NCBI GenBank assembly: GCA_002162755.1
Contig: MAAS01000029.1
Span: forward strand, 35,025-99,024
Direction: 5' to 3'
DNA from: Gammaproteobacteria bacterium 50_400_T64
Lineage (GTDB): Bacteria > Pseudomonadota > Gammaproteobacteria > Pseudomonadales > Porticoccaceae
DNA: 64,000 nucleotides
Below the pieces are notes generated by a model. That model was not told where the DNA came from. It did no database searches and saw nothing but the letters and a program-made list of their open reading frames with translations. A program made the position numbers and the translations under genes. This document shows, one piece after another, positions 8,580 to 16,933 of this stretch (the stretch's first letter is position 1; every line of letters begins with the position of its first letter).

Positions 8580-9167
8580 GTGGCCTGTACGGTGATTTGC
8601 GATGAGGGCTTACTGGTTTATGCGCGCCAATGCCCGTCGCCCAATCAGGGTGAGCGGCCTGCGGGTGGCGAGATATCATTGCTGGTGATTCATAATATTA
8701 GCCTGCCGCCGGGGCAGTTTGGTGGGGGCTACATCGAACAGTTTTTCACCAATACTTTAAGCGCGGATGAACACAGTTACTTCGCGGAAATTGCCGGTCT
8801 GCACGTGTCTTCGCATCTGTTAATTGATCGCCAGGGCGAGGTAGTGCAGTTTGTGCCATTCAGTCAGCGCGCCTGGCACGCCGGTGATTCTAGCTTTGCC
8901 GGTTGTGCCAATTGCAACGACTACTCTATTGGCATCGAGCTTGAGGGCACAGATACTGAGCCCTATAGCGATAAGCAGTACCAATCCTTGGTGCAAGTTT
9001 GCCAGCAGTTATTAGTCAACTACCCGGCGTTGAGTGTTGAGCGAATCGTCGGTCACAGTGATATTTCGCCGGGGCGTAAAACAGACCCTGGTCCAGCTTT
9101 TGACTGGCCGCTTTTTTTTACTCTGCTGGAAAATACGAAAGGCGTAATAAAAGGAGAAAAAGAATGA
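8580..9167 (+). CDS. ampD: 1,6-anhydro-N-acetylmuramyl-L-alanine amidase AmpD
   Basis: Cytoplasmic zinc amidase of peptidoglycan recycling that removes stem peptide from anhydro-muropeptides, and so controls AmpR-dependent beta-lactamase induction in species that have it. The zinc ligands fit the family: H38 in LLVIHNIS, H159 in GHSDISPGRKTDPG and D169. There is no signal peptide, which separates it from periplasmic AmiD/AmpDh proteins. The start is uncertain: GTG at 8580 or GTG at 8592, no strong ribosome site. The stop overlaps ampE by 4 nt (ATGA), so the two are translationally coupled. Confidence 0.95.
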   Translation: MACTVICDEGLLVYARQCPSPNQGERPAGGEISLLVIHNISLPPGQFGGGYIEQFFTNTLSADEHSYFAEIAGLHVSSHLLIDRQGEVVQFVPFSQRAWHAGDSSFAGCANCNDYSIGIELEGTDTEPYSDKQYQSLVQVCQQLLVNYPALSVERIVGHSDISPGRKTDPGPAFDWPLFFTLLENTKGVIKGEKE

Positions 9168-10069
9168 TATTAGTCACCATTGTTCTGGCCCTGGTGGTTG
9201 CCTATTTTCGGGCACCGCTGACAGGCTTTCAAAATGACCGCTGGTTTTTTACCTGGTTACAAAGGGTTTCTGGCTGGGCCTTGGTGACAAAGCTTCCAGC
9301 AGGGCAACTGCTGTTATCGTTAGCTCTGCCCGTCGTCGGTTTGTACCTATTGCGCGATTTACTCGAAGGCATCCCGGTTTTATTACTATTGGTGCTTGAG
9401 CTTTGGGTTTTGCTGTATAGCTTTGGTCGTGGTGATTTGCAGGCAGAATTAAACACTCTGCAGGGCGATTTACAGCGCGGTGATAGCCAGGCGGCTTTTC
9501 ATGCGGGTGAAATCTTAAGTACAGATAAGCGCAAAATAGTTGCCTTTGACCTGCCCGCGCTGGCACAGGCGCTGCGCCAGCGTGTCTCTTATGCTTATCT
9601 TGAGCGTTATTTGGCGGTTGTTTTCTGGAGTTTACTGGGCGGTGTCGCTGGCGCCTTGCTCTATCGTTTGTCCGTGCTTTATCGCGTGTCTTTAGTGCAG
9701 CAGCTCGCACAGTCCGACGCGGGGGAGTCCAGTTTCGACGGGTATTTACAGCTGCGCACAGCGAGCCGCTGGCTGGCTTTGCTAGAGTGGCTACCACTCG
9801 GATTGGCCAGTTTTACGCTGGCTTTTGTCGGCCAATTTGGTGCAGGACTTTCTTGCTGGCTGACGCGTTGGTTTAGTGGCCGCCCCAGCGCAGAGGTTTT
9901 GCAGGACTGTGTGGATGATGCGCTGGGTACTGACAAGATAGTTTCTGTGGGTGGGCTTGAAATCACCTCTGCCGAAAACATTGCCGCTGACTGTGGGGAA
10001 ATAAGGCAACTCTTTAAGCGCGTGCTGATTTTCTGGCTCTGCCTGCTAGCACTGGGCTTGGTTTTGTAA
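9164..10069 (+). CDS. ampE: Regulatory signalling modulator / membrane protein AmpE
   Basis: Inner-membrane protein of 301 residues, classically encoded after ampD. The protein shows an N-terminal hydrophobic helix, a pair of helices near residues 45-90, another around 150-170, one near 205-225 and a C-terminal helix ending in LALGLVL. Between them are soluble stretches with the AFHAGEIL and FWSLLGGVAGALLYRL blocks of the AmpE family. The exact biochemical role is unsettled; it was described as a sensor-like partner in beta-lactamase induction. A GGAGAAAAAG site precedes the overlapping ATG. Confidence 0.92.
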   Translation: MILVTIVLALVVAYFRAPLTGFQNDRWFFTWLQRVSGWALVTKLPAGQLLLSLALPVVGLYLLRDLLEGIPVLLLLVLELWVLLYSFGRGDLQAELNTLQGDLQRGDSQAAFHAGEILSTDKRKIVAFDLPALAQALRQRVSYAYLERYLAVVFWSLLGGVAGALLYRLSVLYRVSLVQQLAQSDAGESSFDGYLQLRTASRWLALLEWLPLGLASFTLAFVGQFGAGLSCWLTRWFSGRPSAEVLQDCVDDALGTDKIVSVGGLEITSAENIAADCGEIRQLFKRVLIFWLCLLALGLVL

Positions 10070-10183
10070 GTGCTTTTAACAGATTGTTACATGTTCCGCA
10101 TACTGGAGGCTCAAAGTATAAAATGCTTAGTTTATATGGCGGGTTGGCATACTGTTTGCTGTGCATAGTTAAGGATAACTATT

Positions 10184-10219
10184 ATGGAATCAGGCTATGC
10201 AAATTTCTGGAATGCCTAA
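10184..10219 (+). CDS. Possible 11-codon leader peptide
   Basis: ATG at 10184 opens an 11-codon frame that ends at TAA (10217-10219) and overlaps the start of the next gene in another frame. AAGGATAA lies at a good distance before it, better than the site before the downstream ATG. It could couple translation of the orphan gene or be a chance frame. Confidence 0.2.
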   Translation: MESGYANFWNA

Positions 10220-10679
10220 TAACTTTTATGAATCGATTAACACTTCGATATCTCCTCAGTCTAAGCAGTCAATTAATACAGGAAGTGTGTCTACTCGTGA
10301 GCTTGATGTCAGGATCTCACCGGAAGCTATGGCTGAACTTGAAAAGATGGCAATGTACACGGAGCAGACTGCAGAGTACTTACCAAAAGTTACAGTGTTG
10401 AACAACTCTGACTCTCATAAAATAGGGTACGGGGCTTGGGCAGAAAGCTTCCAGAATACTTATAAAAATGAACTAAGTGAATATGGCGATAAGTTTAAGG
10501 GGTTTTACGAAGAAACCAAAATCGATCATGACATCTTTACGGCAGATGATCATTACGAAAAGGTTATAAGTTTAAAAGGTGGAAATACTGAATTTCAGCA
10601 AGATTTTGAAGATAAGCTAAAGGGTGATCCGCGGATGCTTGAACTAATGGGGATATTGGGAATAAAGAAACCGGCATAA
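10197..10679 (+). CDS. Hypothetical protein, AT-rich orphan
   Basis: A 160-residue soluble protein I do not recognise. It has no signal peptide or membrane segment. The N-terminal 45 residues are Ser/Asn/Thr-rich and look disordered; the rest is charged and helical (ELEKMAMYTEQTAEYL, WAESFQNTYKNELSEYG, FQQDFEDKLKGDPRMLELMGILGIKKPA). The start region SINTSISPQSKQSINTGSVSTRELDVRISPEAM resembles the disordered heads of secreted or surface regulators only in composition. Its A/T-rich codons contrast with ampE and ampG on either side, which suggests recent acquisition. A perfect 15-bp hairpin follows the stop. Confidence 0.65.
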   Translation: MQISGMPNNFYESINTSISPQSKQSINTGSVSTRELDVRISPEAMAELEKMAMYTEQTAEYLPKVTVLNNSDSHKIGYGAWAESFQNTYKNELSEYGDKFKGFYEETKIDHDIFTADDHYEKVISLKGGNTEFQQDFEDKLKGDPRMLELMGILGIKKPA

Positions 10680-10690
10680 CGCAACTATTC

Positions 10691-10725
10691 CGGAAAATTA
10701 TTGCCGCGCAGGCAATAATTTTCCG
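10691..10725 (+). other. Perfect 15-bp stem-loop after the orphan gene
   Basis: CGGAAAATTATTGCC (10691-10705) and GGCAATAATTTTCCG (10711-10725) are exact reverse complements around the loop GCGCA. The stem is strong, but no T tract follows on either strand, so it may act as an mRNA 3' stabiliser, a Rho-independent-like stop, or a remnant of a mobile element. The next 150 nt to ampG show no gene. Confidence 0.6.
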
Positions 10726-10877
10726 CTGTTATGTATGATGACATCATCGTTGTATCAGGTCTCATAGATGTAACAAACATGTCAATCGGATATTTTTTTG
10801 CCCCGACCTTTTGCGAATTTCGCTACTCTACATTTTGTCGCAAAGCCCTCCACAAAAAACTGCTGGTTACATGGGCG

Positions 10878-12131
10878 TTAGGCGGAGTCTTTACTTTCAT
10901 TCGACCCATTCCAGGGCGCAACTTTGGTCAGTAGTAGCATGCCAGGCAGGGCGAGCAGGGCACAAAAGTAGAAAAATTGCTCCCAACCGACGGCTTCCAC
11001 CAAATAGCCGGTGCCCGCATTGGCGACGGTGCGGGGCACGGCGGTCAGCGCGGTAAACAGTGCCAGCTGGGTGGCGCTGTGGGCACGGCTGGTGGTGCGG
11101 GCAATAAAAGCGATAAAGGCCGCCGCGCCGAGCCCGACACCGAGATATTCAAAGCCGATCACGAGTGCCAGTAGCCATAACCCTTCGCCGACGTGGGCCA
11201 TTAGCGCAAAACCGAAAATAGAGATTAACTGCACCACGCCAAAAACCCACAGGGCGCGGTTGATACCGATTTTCACCATCATCAAACCGCCGAGCAGACC
11301 GCCGACAATCATCGGCCATAGGGCGGCATGTTTGGCGATCACACCAATTTGCGATAGCTCAAAGCCCATGTCGATATAAAAAGGGGTGGCCAGCGCCGTC
11401 GCCATATTGTCACCGAGTTTGTAGAGGAACATAAAGCTCAGTACCAGCAGCGCTTGTGAAAGCCCAAGGCGTTGAAAAAATTCACGAAAGGGTTCAATAA
11501 TGGCAGCCTGTAGTGTTGCGGGGGCAGGTGTCGGGTGGCTGGGTTCTTTGATCGAAAGCGTTAATACTATGGCCACCGACATAAAGGCAGCGGTAATTAA
11601 AAATACCGTATCCCAGGGTAGGAAATCAGCGAGAATCAATGACAGCGAGCCCGGCACCAGTCCGGCGATACGGTAGGCATTAACGTGAATAGAGTTACCC
11701 AGGCCGAGTTCAATGTCGGGTAATAATTCGCGCCGGTAGGCATCGATAACAATATCCTGGCTGGCACTGAAAAAAGCGATTAAAGCGCAGAGTGCGGCAA
11801 GGGGCCACAGCTGAGTGGCGGTGTCGAATTGTGGCAGGGCGGCGATGCTAAATAGTAGGCCGACCTGGGTGAGTAGCATCCAGCCTCTGCGGCGGCCGAG
11901 CAGCGGTAGAGGGTAGCGTTCTAGCAGCGGTGACCAGAAAAACTTCCAGGTATAGGGCAGGCCAATCAGCGTAAAGAGGCCAATTTCTTTAAGCCCAACA
12001 CCTTCCGTGCGCAGCCAGGCAGGTACCAGTGATATAAGAATATAAAGCGGCAGGCCGGAAGCGAAGCCGGTAAAAATACAGATCAGCATGCGTCGGTTAA
12101 AGAGTATGTCGCGCAGAGTCTGACTAGTCAT
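10878..12131 (-). CDS. ampG: Muropeptide MFS permease AmpG
   Basis: Major facilitator permease that imports anhydro-muropeptides (GlcNAc-anhMurNAc-peptides) into the cytoplasm for recycling by AmpD and others. The 417-residue, about 12-helix protein starts with the AmpG-type RRMLICIFTGFASGLPLYIL, then GLFTLIGLPYTWKFFWSPLLERYPLP and GRRRGWMLLTQ, and DIVIDAYRRELL; these are family signatures. It is encoded near ampD-ampE but on the opposite strand. A small hairpin in its leader covers the probable ribosome-binding AGG. Confidence 0.95.
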   Translation of the reverse strand: MTSQTLRDILFNRRMLICIFTGFASGLPLYILISLVPAWLRTEGVGLKEIGLFTLIGLPYTWKFFWSPLLERYPLPLLGRRRGWMLLTQVGLLFSIAALPQFDTATQLWPLAALCALIAFFSASQDIVIDAYRRELLPDIELGLGNSIHVNAYRIAGLVPGSLSLILADFLPWDTVFLITAAFMSVAIVLTLSIKEPSHPTPAPATLQAAIIEPFREFFQRLGLSQALLVLSFMFLYKLGDNMATALATPFYIDMGFELSQIGVIAKHAALWPMIVGGLLGGLMMVKIGINRALWVFGVVQLISIFGFALMAHVGEGLWLLALVIGFEYLGVGLGAAAFIAFIARTTSRAHSATQLALFTALTAVPRTVANAGTGYLVEAVGWEQFFYFCALLALPGMLLLTKVAPWNGSNESKDSA

Positions 12132-12136
12132 GGTAT

Positions 12137-12155
12137 GCCTGAATGCGAATCAGGC
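12137..12155 (-). promoter_or_regulatory. Hairpin overlapping the ampG ribosome site
   Basis: GCCTGA (12137-12142) and TCAGGC (12150-12155) form a perfect 6-bp stem with a 7-nt loop immediately upstream of the ampG ATG (minus strand). The AGG that would serve as ribosome site lies in the stem, so folding could dampen translation. Confidence 0.35.
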
Positions 12156-12301
12156 GCTACCTTAAAACAAATAGGGTCTTGTCGCCTAGCGTGTTGGCAC
12201 GTTTTATTGGCTGCGCGCCAGTGCTTGAATTTACGTGTATAAACCCAATGGTCTACTAATAAGCTACTACCACCAAATACATTACTGTTATAGGAGTTGC
12301 T

Positions 12302-12775
12302 GTGCGTTTTCTCTTACTTATTTTTATTATCGTGCCCATCGTTGAAATGTGGCTACTCATTCAAGTCGGCGGTGTTATTGGTGCCGTACCAACCATTGGT
12401 GCCGTGTTGTTGACCGCCGTGATTGGTTTGGCCATGTTACGCCGCCAGGGGCTGAGCACTTTGCTGCGCGTCAATCAGCGCATGGAAAGCGGTGAGCTTC
12501 CAGCCCAGGAAATGCTCGAAGGTATCGTGCTGGCTGTTTCCGGGGCGCTCTTGCTGACGCCTGGCTTTTTCACCGATGTCATCGGCTTTGCCGGCTTGAC
12601 CCCGGTGCTGCGTCAGTGGTTGGTGCGCCGTTTGGTGGGGCGAGTGGCGATGTTTCAGGGTGGCGTTGTCGGTGGGGCCGGTTTCCGTCAGGAAATCAAG
12701 GGCAATACACTTGAAGGTGAATACTGGAATGAGGACGGGCAACGTGAAGGTGAGTCGCGTAAAGATGAGCCATGA
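12302..12775 (+). CDS. fxsA: FxsA family cytoplasmic membrane protein
   Basis: FxsA/YtzA-family membrane protein of 157 residues. It has three to four hydrophobic segments (residues 2-22, 26-46, 70-95) and the conserved VEMWLLIQVGGVIG and LLLTPGFFTDVIGFAGLTP blocks; the tail is hydrophilic. In E. coli FxsA overproduction suppresses phage T7 exclusion by F; its normal role is unclear. The start is GTG at 12302 with a good ATAGGAGT site. It lies directly upstream of groES, a common gammaproteobacterial order. Confidence 0.93.
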   Translation: MRFLLLIFIIVPIVEMWLLIQVGGVIGAVPTIGAVLLTAVIGLAMLRRQGLSTLLRVNQRMESGELPAQEMLEGIVLAVSGALLLTPGFFTDVIGFAGLTPVLRQWLVRRLVGRVAMFQGGVVGGAGFRQEIKGNTLEGEYWNEDGQREGESRKDEP

Positions 12776-12838
12776 TTGGGTTGGTAGATTGGCTGTTTGT
12801 TATTGGCGGTGAATGAAATGGATAATTTTATGATTCAG

Positions 12839-12868
12839 CCCTTGATTTCCGTTTGGCTGCCTCCAGAT
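12839..12868 (+). promoter_or_regulatory. Candidate sigma-32 heat-shock promoter for groESL
   Basis: CCCTTGAT at 12839-12846 and CTCCAGAT at 12861-12868, spaced 14 bp, resemble the sigma-32 pattern CTTGAA / CCCCATnT with a few mismatches. It lies about 70 nt upstream of the groES start, the expected distance. No CIRCE element is present. Confidence 0.45.
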
Positions 12869-12878
12869 AGTTGTCAGC

Positions 12879-12899
12879 TTCGGACTCTCTGTGTCCGAA
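12879..12899 (+). promoter_or_regulatory. Hairpin in groES 5' leader
   Basis: TTCGGAC (12879-12885) and GTCCGAA (12893-12899) are exact reverse complements around a 7-nt loop, about 40 nt before the groES ATG. In the RNA this gives a stable hairpin near the 5' end. Confidence 0.5.
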
Positions 12900-12936
12900 C
12901 ACAGTTACTTTAAATGCATATAAGAGGTGGAGTTAG

Positions 12937-13233
12937 ATGAAAATTCGTCCCTTGCACGACCGTGTTGTCGTGCGCCGCAAGGAAGAAGAAGCAACAACAG
13001 CTGGCGGTATTATTCTGTCAGGTTCTGCAAAAGAGAAATCCAATGAAGGTGAAGTTGTTGCCGTTGGTCAAGGTCGTCTGTTGAATAGCGGCGAAATTAG
13101 CCCGCTCAGCGTAAAAGTTGGCGATCAGGTTATTTTTGGTGGTTTCCCCAGCAATAACAACATCATTAAAGATGGTGACGATGAGCTCATTATTATGAGT
13201 GAAGCTGAAATCTTCGGTGTTCTTGAAGACTAA
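12937..13233 (+). CDS. groES: Co-chaperonin GroES
   Basis: Seven-membered lid of the GroEL chaperonin. The 98-residue protein begins with [18 protein letters not shown] and contains the mobile loop around residues 16-32 ([15 protein letters not shown]), the roof strand and the final [10 protein letters not shown]. The ATG has AAGAGGTGG upstream. groEL follows after 56 nt, the usual bicistronic operon, and a candidate heat-shock promoter lies before it. Confidence 0.98.
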   Translation: MKIRPLHDRVVVRRKEEEATTAGGIILSGSAKEKSNEGEVVAVGQGRLLNSGEISPLSVKVGDQVIFGGFPSNNNIIKDGDDELIIMSEAEIFGVLED

Positions 13234-13277
13234 TATCAGCTCCCCGGTATTCCACTAGAAATTAAGATATAGATTAA

Positions 13278-14954
<1,677 letters not shown>

Positions 14955-14971
14955 GCCAAGCTCCTCCACAT

Positions 14972-15002
14972 AAAAAAACCTCGCTTTTTGCGGGGTTTTT
15001 TT
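14972..15002 (+). terminator. groESL intrinsic terminator
   Basis: AAAAAAACC(T)CGC and GCGGGGTTTTTTT form a stem with a short T loop and a long T tract directly after groEL. Confidence 0.92.
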
Positions 15003-15094
15003 ATGTCTTCTTAATGTAGATCAATGGTTTTATTCACACGCCGATATGACTAGAATAGCGCCTGATAAATTTATGGCTGTCTGTCTACATAATT

Positions 15095-15104
15095 CACACG
15101 TGTG
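15095..15104. promoter_or_regulatory. Palindrome upstream of the PuuD-like gene
   Basis: CACACGTGTG is a perfect 10-bp palindrome, 62 nt before the ATG. The 9-mer ATTCACACG occurs here (15092) and again exactly 60 bp upstream (15032). This arrangement suggests a regulator-binding site, unidentified. Confidence 0.35.
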
Positions 15105-15166
15105 TAAATGACGGGTAGCTGTGATTATAAAACTACACTAAAACTGACAGAGCTGAGGTTACGACT

Positions 15167-15823
15167 ATGGAAAATCTTTCGACGATGGAATTTATCAACT
15201 TCCTGTTTCGCTGGGGGCACTTGCTCTTCGGTATTACCTGGATAGGCCTTTTGTACTATTTCAACTTTATTCAGGGTGGCTATTTTAAGCAGGCGACACC
15301 AGAAGCCTTGTCCGATGCGAAAGCCAAGCTGGCACCCAGTGCTTTGTGGTGGTTCCGTTGGGGCGCCATGTTCACCTTCATCACCGGCCTATTTTTGTTG
15401 ATGGGCGTGCAAAAGCAGGGCGTGATGAATGAATATATTGTTGCCGGCGCACTGTTTGGCACTTTGATGTTCCTCAATGTCTGGTTGATTATCTGGCCTA
15501 ACCAGAAGATTGCTTTGGGCATGGTTGAGGGTGATGGCCCTACCGCCGCTGGTAAAGCGTTGTTGGCCTCGCGTACCAATACTTTATTCTCTGCGCCCAT
15601 GGCTTACTGCATGTTGGCTTCTCCACATATTGGCTACGGTGCAGACAGCTTGCTCAGCGTCAACGGCGGTGGTGCAGCTCTGTATGCAGTTCTGGCTTTA
15701 ATTGCAGCACTTGAAGTGAATGCGATTGTTGGCAAGCAAGGCCCAATGACAACGGTTAAAGGCGTGATTCATTCGAGTCTCGGTTTGACTGTCGTTATGG
15801 CTTTGATTTTTCAATATGTTTAA
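15167..15823 (+). CDS. PuuD-like membrane protein (urate hydroxylase N-domain)
   Basis: Integral membrane protein of 218 residues matching the N-terminal membrane domain of urate hydroxylase PuuD. It shows five to six hydrophobic helices with conserved His/Trp residues: FRWGHLLFGITWIGLLYYFNF at the N-terminus, WWFRWGAMFTFITGL, and GTLMFLNVWLIIWPNQK. Full PuuD proteins carry a C-terminal cytochrome c domain; this one stops before it, with no CxxCH. No purine-catabolism gene is nearby, so urate is not a safe substrate assignment; a heme-binding electron-transfer membrane protein is the cautious reading. A GAGGTTACG site precedes the ATG. Confidence 0.8.
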   Translation: MENLSTMEFINFLFRWGHLLFGITWIGLLYYFNFIQGGYFKQATPEALSDAKAKLAPSALWWFRWGAMFTFITGLFLLMGVQKQGVMNEYIVAGALFGTLMFLNVWLIIWPNQKIALGMVEGDGPTAAGKALLASRTNTLFSAPMAYCMLASPHIGYGADSLLSVNGGGAALYAVLALIAALEVNAIVGKQGPMTTVKGVIHSSLGLTVVMALIFQYV

Positions 15824-15836
15824 AGCGTAAATGCAT

Positions 15837-15869
15837 AAAAAAACCGGCCCTTGTTGGCCGGTTTTTTTA
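15837..15869 (+). terminator. Intrinsic terminator
   Basis: AAAAAACCGGCC and GGCCGGTTTTTTT form a perfect stem with a TTGTT-type loop right after the PuuD-like gene. Confidence 0.92.
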
Positions 15870-16099
15870 TGGGGCCAGTTCGACAAAAGTGTATAATCCT
15901 AAAAACAGTAGTCGGATCACGAAAGTCTGCACAAGCTCTTGGCGCACCTAGAAAAGTTTAAAAAATTCTCATCACCAATAAGGTGACAGCGACTTTTTAA
16001 AATCCCCTATGCACACCAATATCTTGCACATCTTTTTCGTACCCAACTTCCGTTTCCAGGATAATTCCGGCTGTTTTACCACCAATACAGTGACTGAGA

Positions 16100-16873
16100 A
16101 TGACAAAAGATAAGCCGAGTCGCCGAGAGCCCTTTATTGCCCGGCGTGATGAACCCGCTTCCTCGCGAACTGATTTACCTGTGCAGAAAAAAAAGGCACG
16201 GCCTATTAGCTCTCCGTCTGTTGTTGAACCCAGTAAGCTAGGTTTTATTGCACTTTGTATTGTTGTTGGTCTGCTACTTATTAGCCTTGCCGCTTTGTCT
16301 GTTTTTTCCTGGAAACAGAGCCAGTCCCAGCTGTATCTACAACAGCGTTTTGATGACCTCGTTCAACGTCTGGAATCCAGCGATGAATCTGTAGCCCAAT
16401 CGGGTGCTAGCTTGGCTATAAAACTCAGCAAGCAGGAAGAAACACTGACCAAACATTGGTCGGAGATAAGGAAGCTCTGGGGTGTCGCTAATGACCGCAA
16501 TAAAAAGGCTATTAAGGCTCTACAGCTCGCCGATACGGGTGCTAAAAAGGAATTAAAGAAGGCTCTACAAGCTCAGGTATCTTTGCAGAATCGCCTGAAA
16601 AGCCTACAAAATGAAATCAAAAAGGTGAGTAGTGCTTCACTGGTCGCCAATGCGCAAACTGATGATTTTTATGCGCAGCTAAAAGGCCTTGAAAAGAAAC
16701 TCCAGGGTGCTGGCAGCGAGGCGGCGAGTCTGCAAAAGCTGATCGAAAAGAATCGCCAGGGCCAAAGTCGTCAACTAGCAGAACTTGAGCAGGCAGTGAA
16801 ATCTATGGATGCCTTTAGAAAGCAAACCAACGAAAAATTTAGCCGATTACAGGCAGCGCCCACCGCGCCTTAA
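16100..16873 (+). CDS. Coiled-coil single-pass membrane protein, hypothetical
   Basis: A 257-residue protein of unknown function. A basic cytoplasmic head (residues 1-45), one transmembrane helix (about 48-70, FIALCIVVGLLLISLAALSVF), then a long Lys/Glu/Gln-rich helical region (about 80-250) with heptad-like leucines, so it probably forms a periplasmic coiled coil. Proteins of this shape next to a class I fumarase occur in related gammaproteobacteria, as I recall, but no role is established. It begins 230 nt after a terminator and 60 nt precede the fumarase, so they may share a transcript. Confidence 0.75.
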   Translation: MTKDKPSRREPFIARRDEPASSRTDLPVQKKKARPISSPSVVEPSKLGFIALCIVVGLLLISLAALSVFSWKQSQSQLYLQQRFDDLVQRLESSDESVAQSGASLAIKLSKQEETLTKHWSEIRKLWGVANDRNKKAIKALQLADTGAKKELKKALQAQVSLQNRLKSLQNEIKKVSSASLVANAQTDDFYAQLKGLEKKLQGAGSEAASLQKLIEKNRQGQSRQLAELEQAVKSMDAFRKQTNEKFSRLQAAPTAP

Positions 16874-16933
16874 TCCTATTTAGTAGGTTTTACCCGCTAA
16901 TAATTCAATGACTCAGCCAATAAGCGAGAATTT

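Noticed and set aside
9249..9797. 182-codon minus-strand frame
   Set aside because: Shadow of ampE; its product is Arg/Ala/Pro-rich with no domain.
10731..10934. 67-codon plus-strand frame after the orphan gene
   Set aside because: No ribosome site or family pattern; it overlaps the 3' end of ampG.
12776..12936. CIRCE element upstream of groES
   Set aside because: No TTAGCACTC-N9-GAGTGCTAA; the inverted repeat present has a different sequence.
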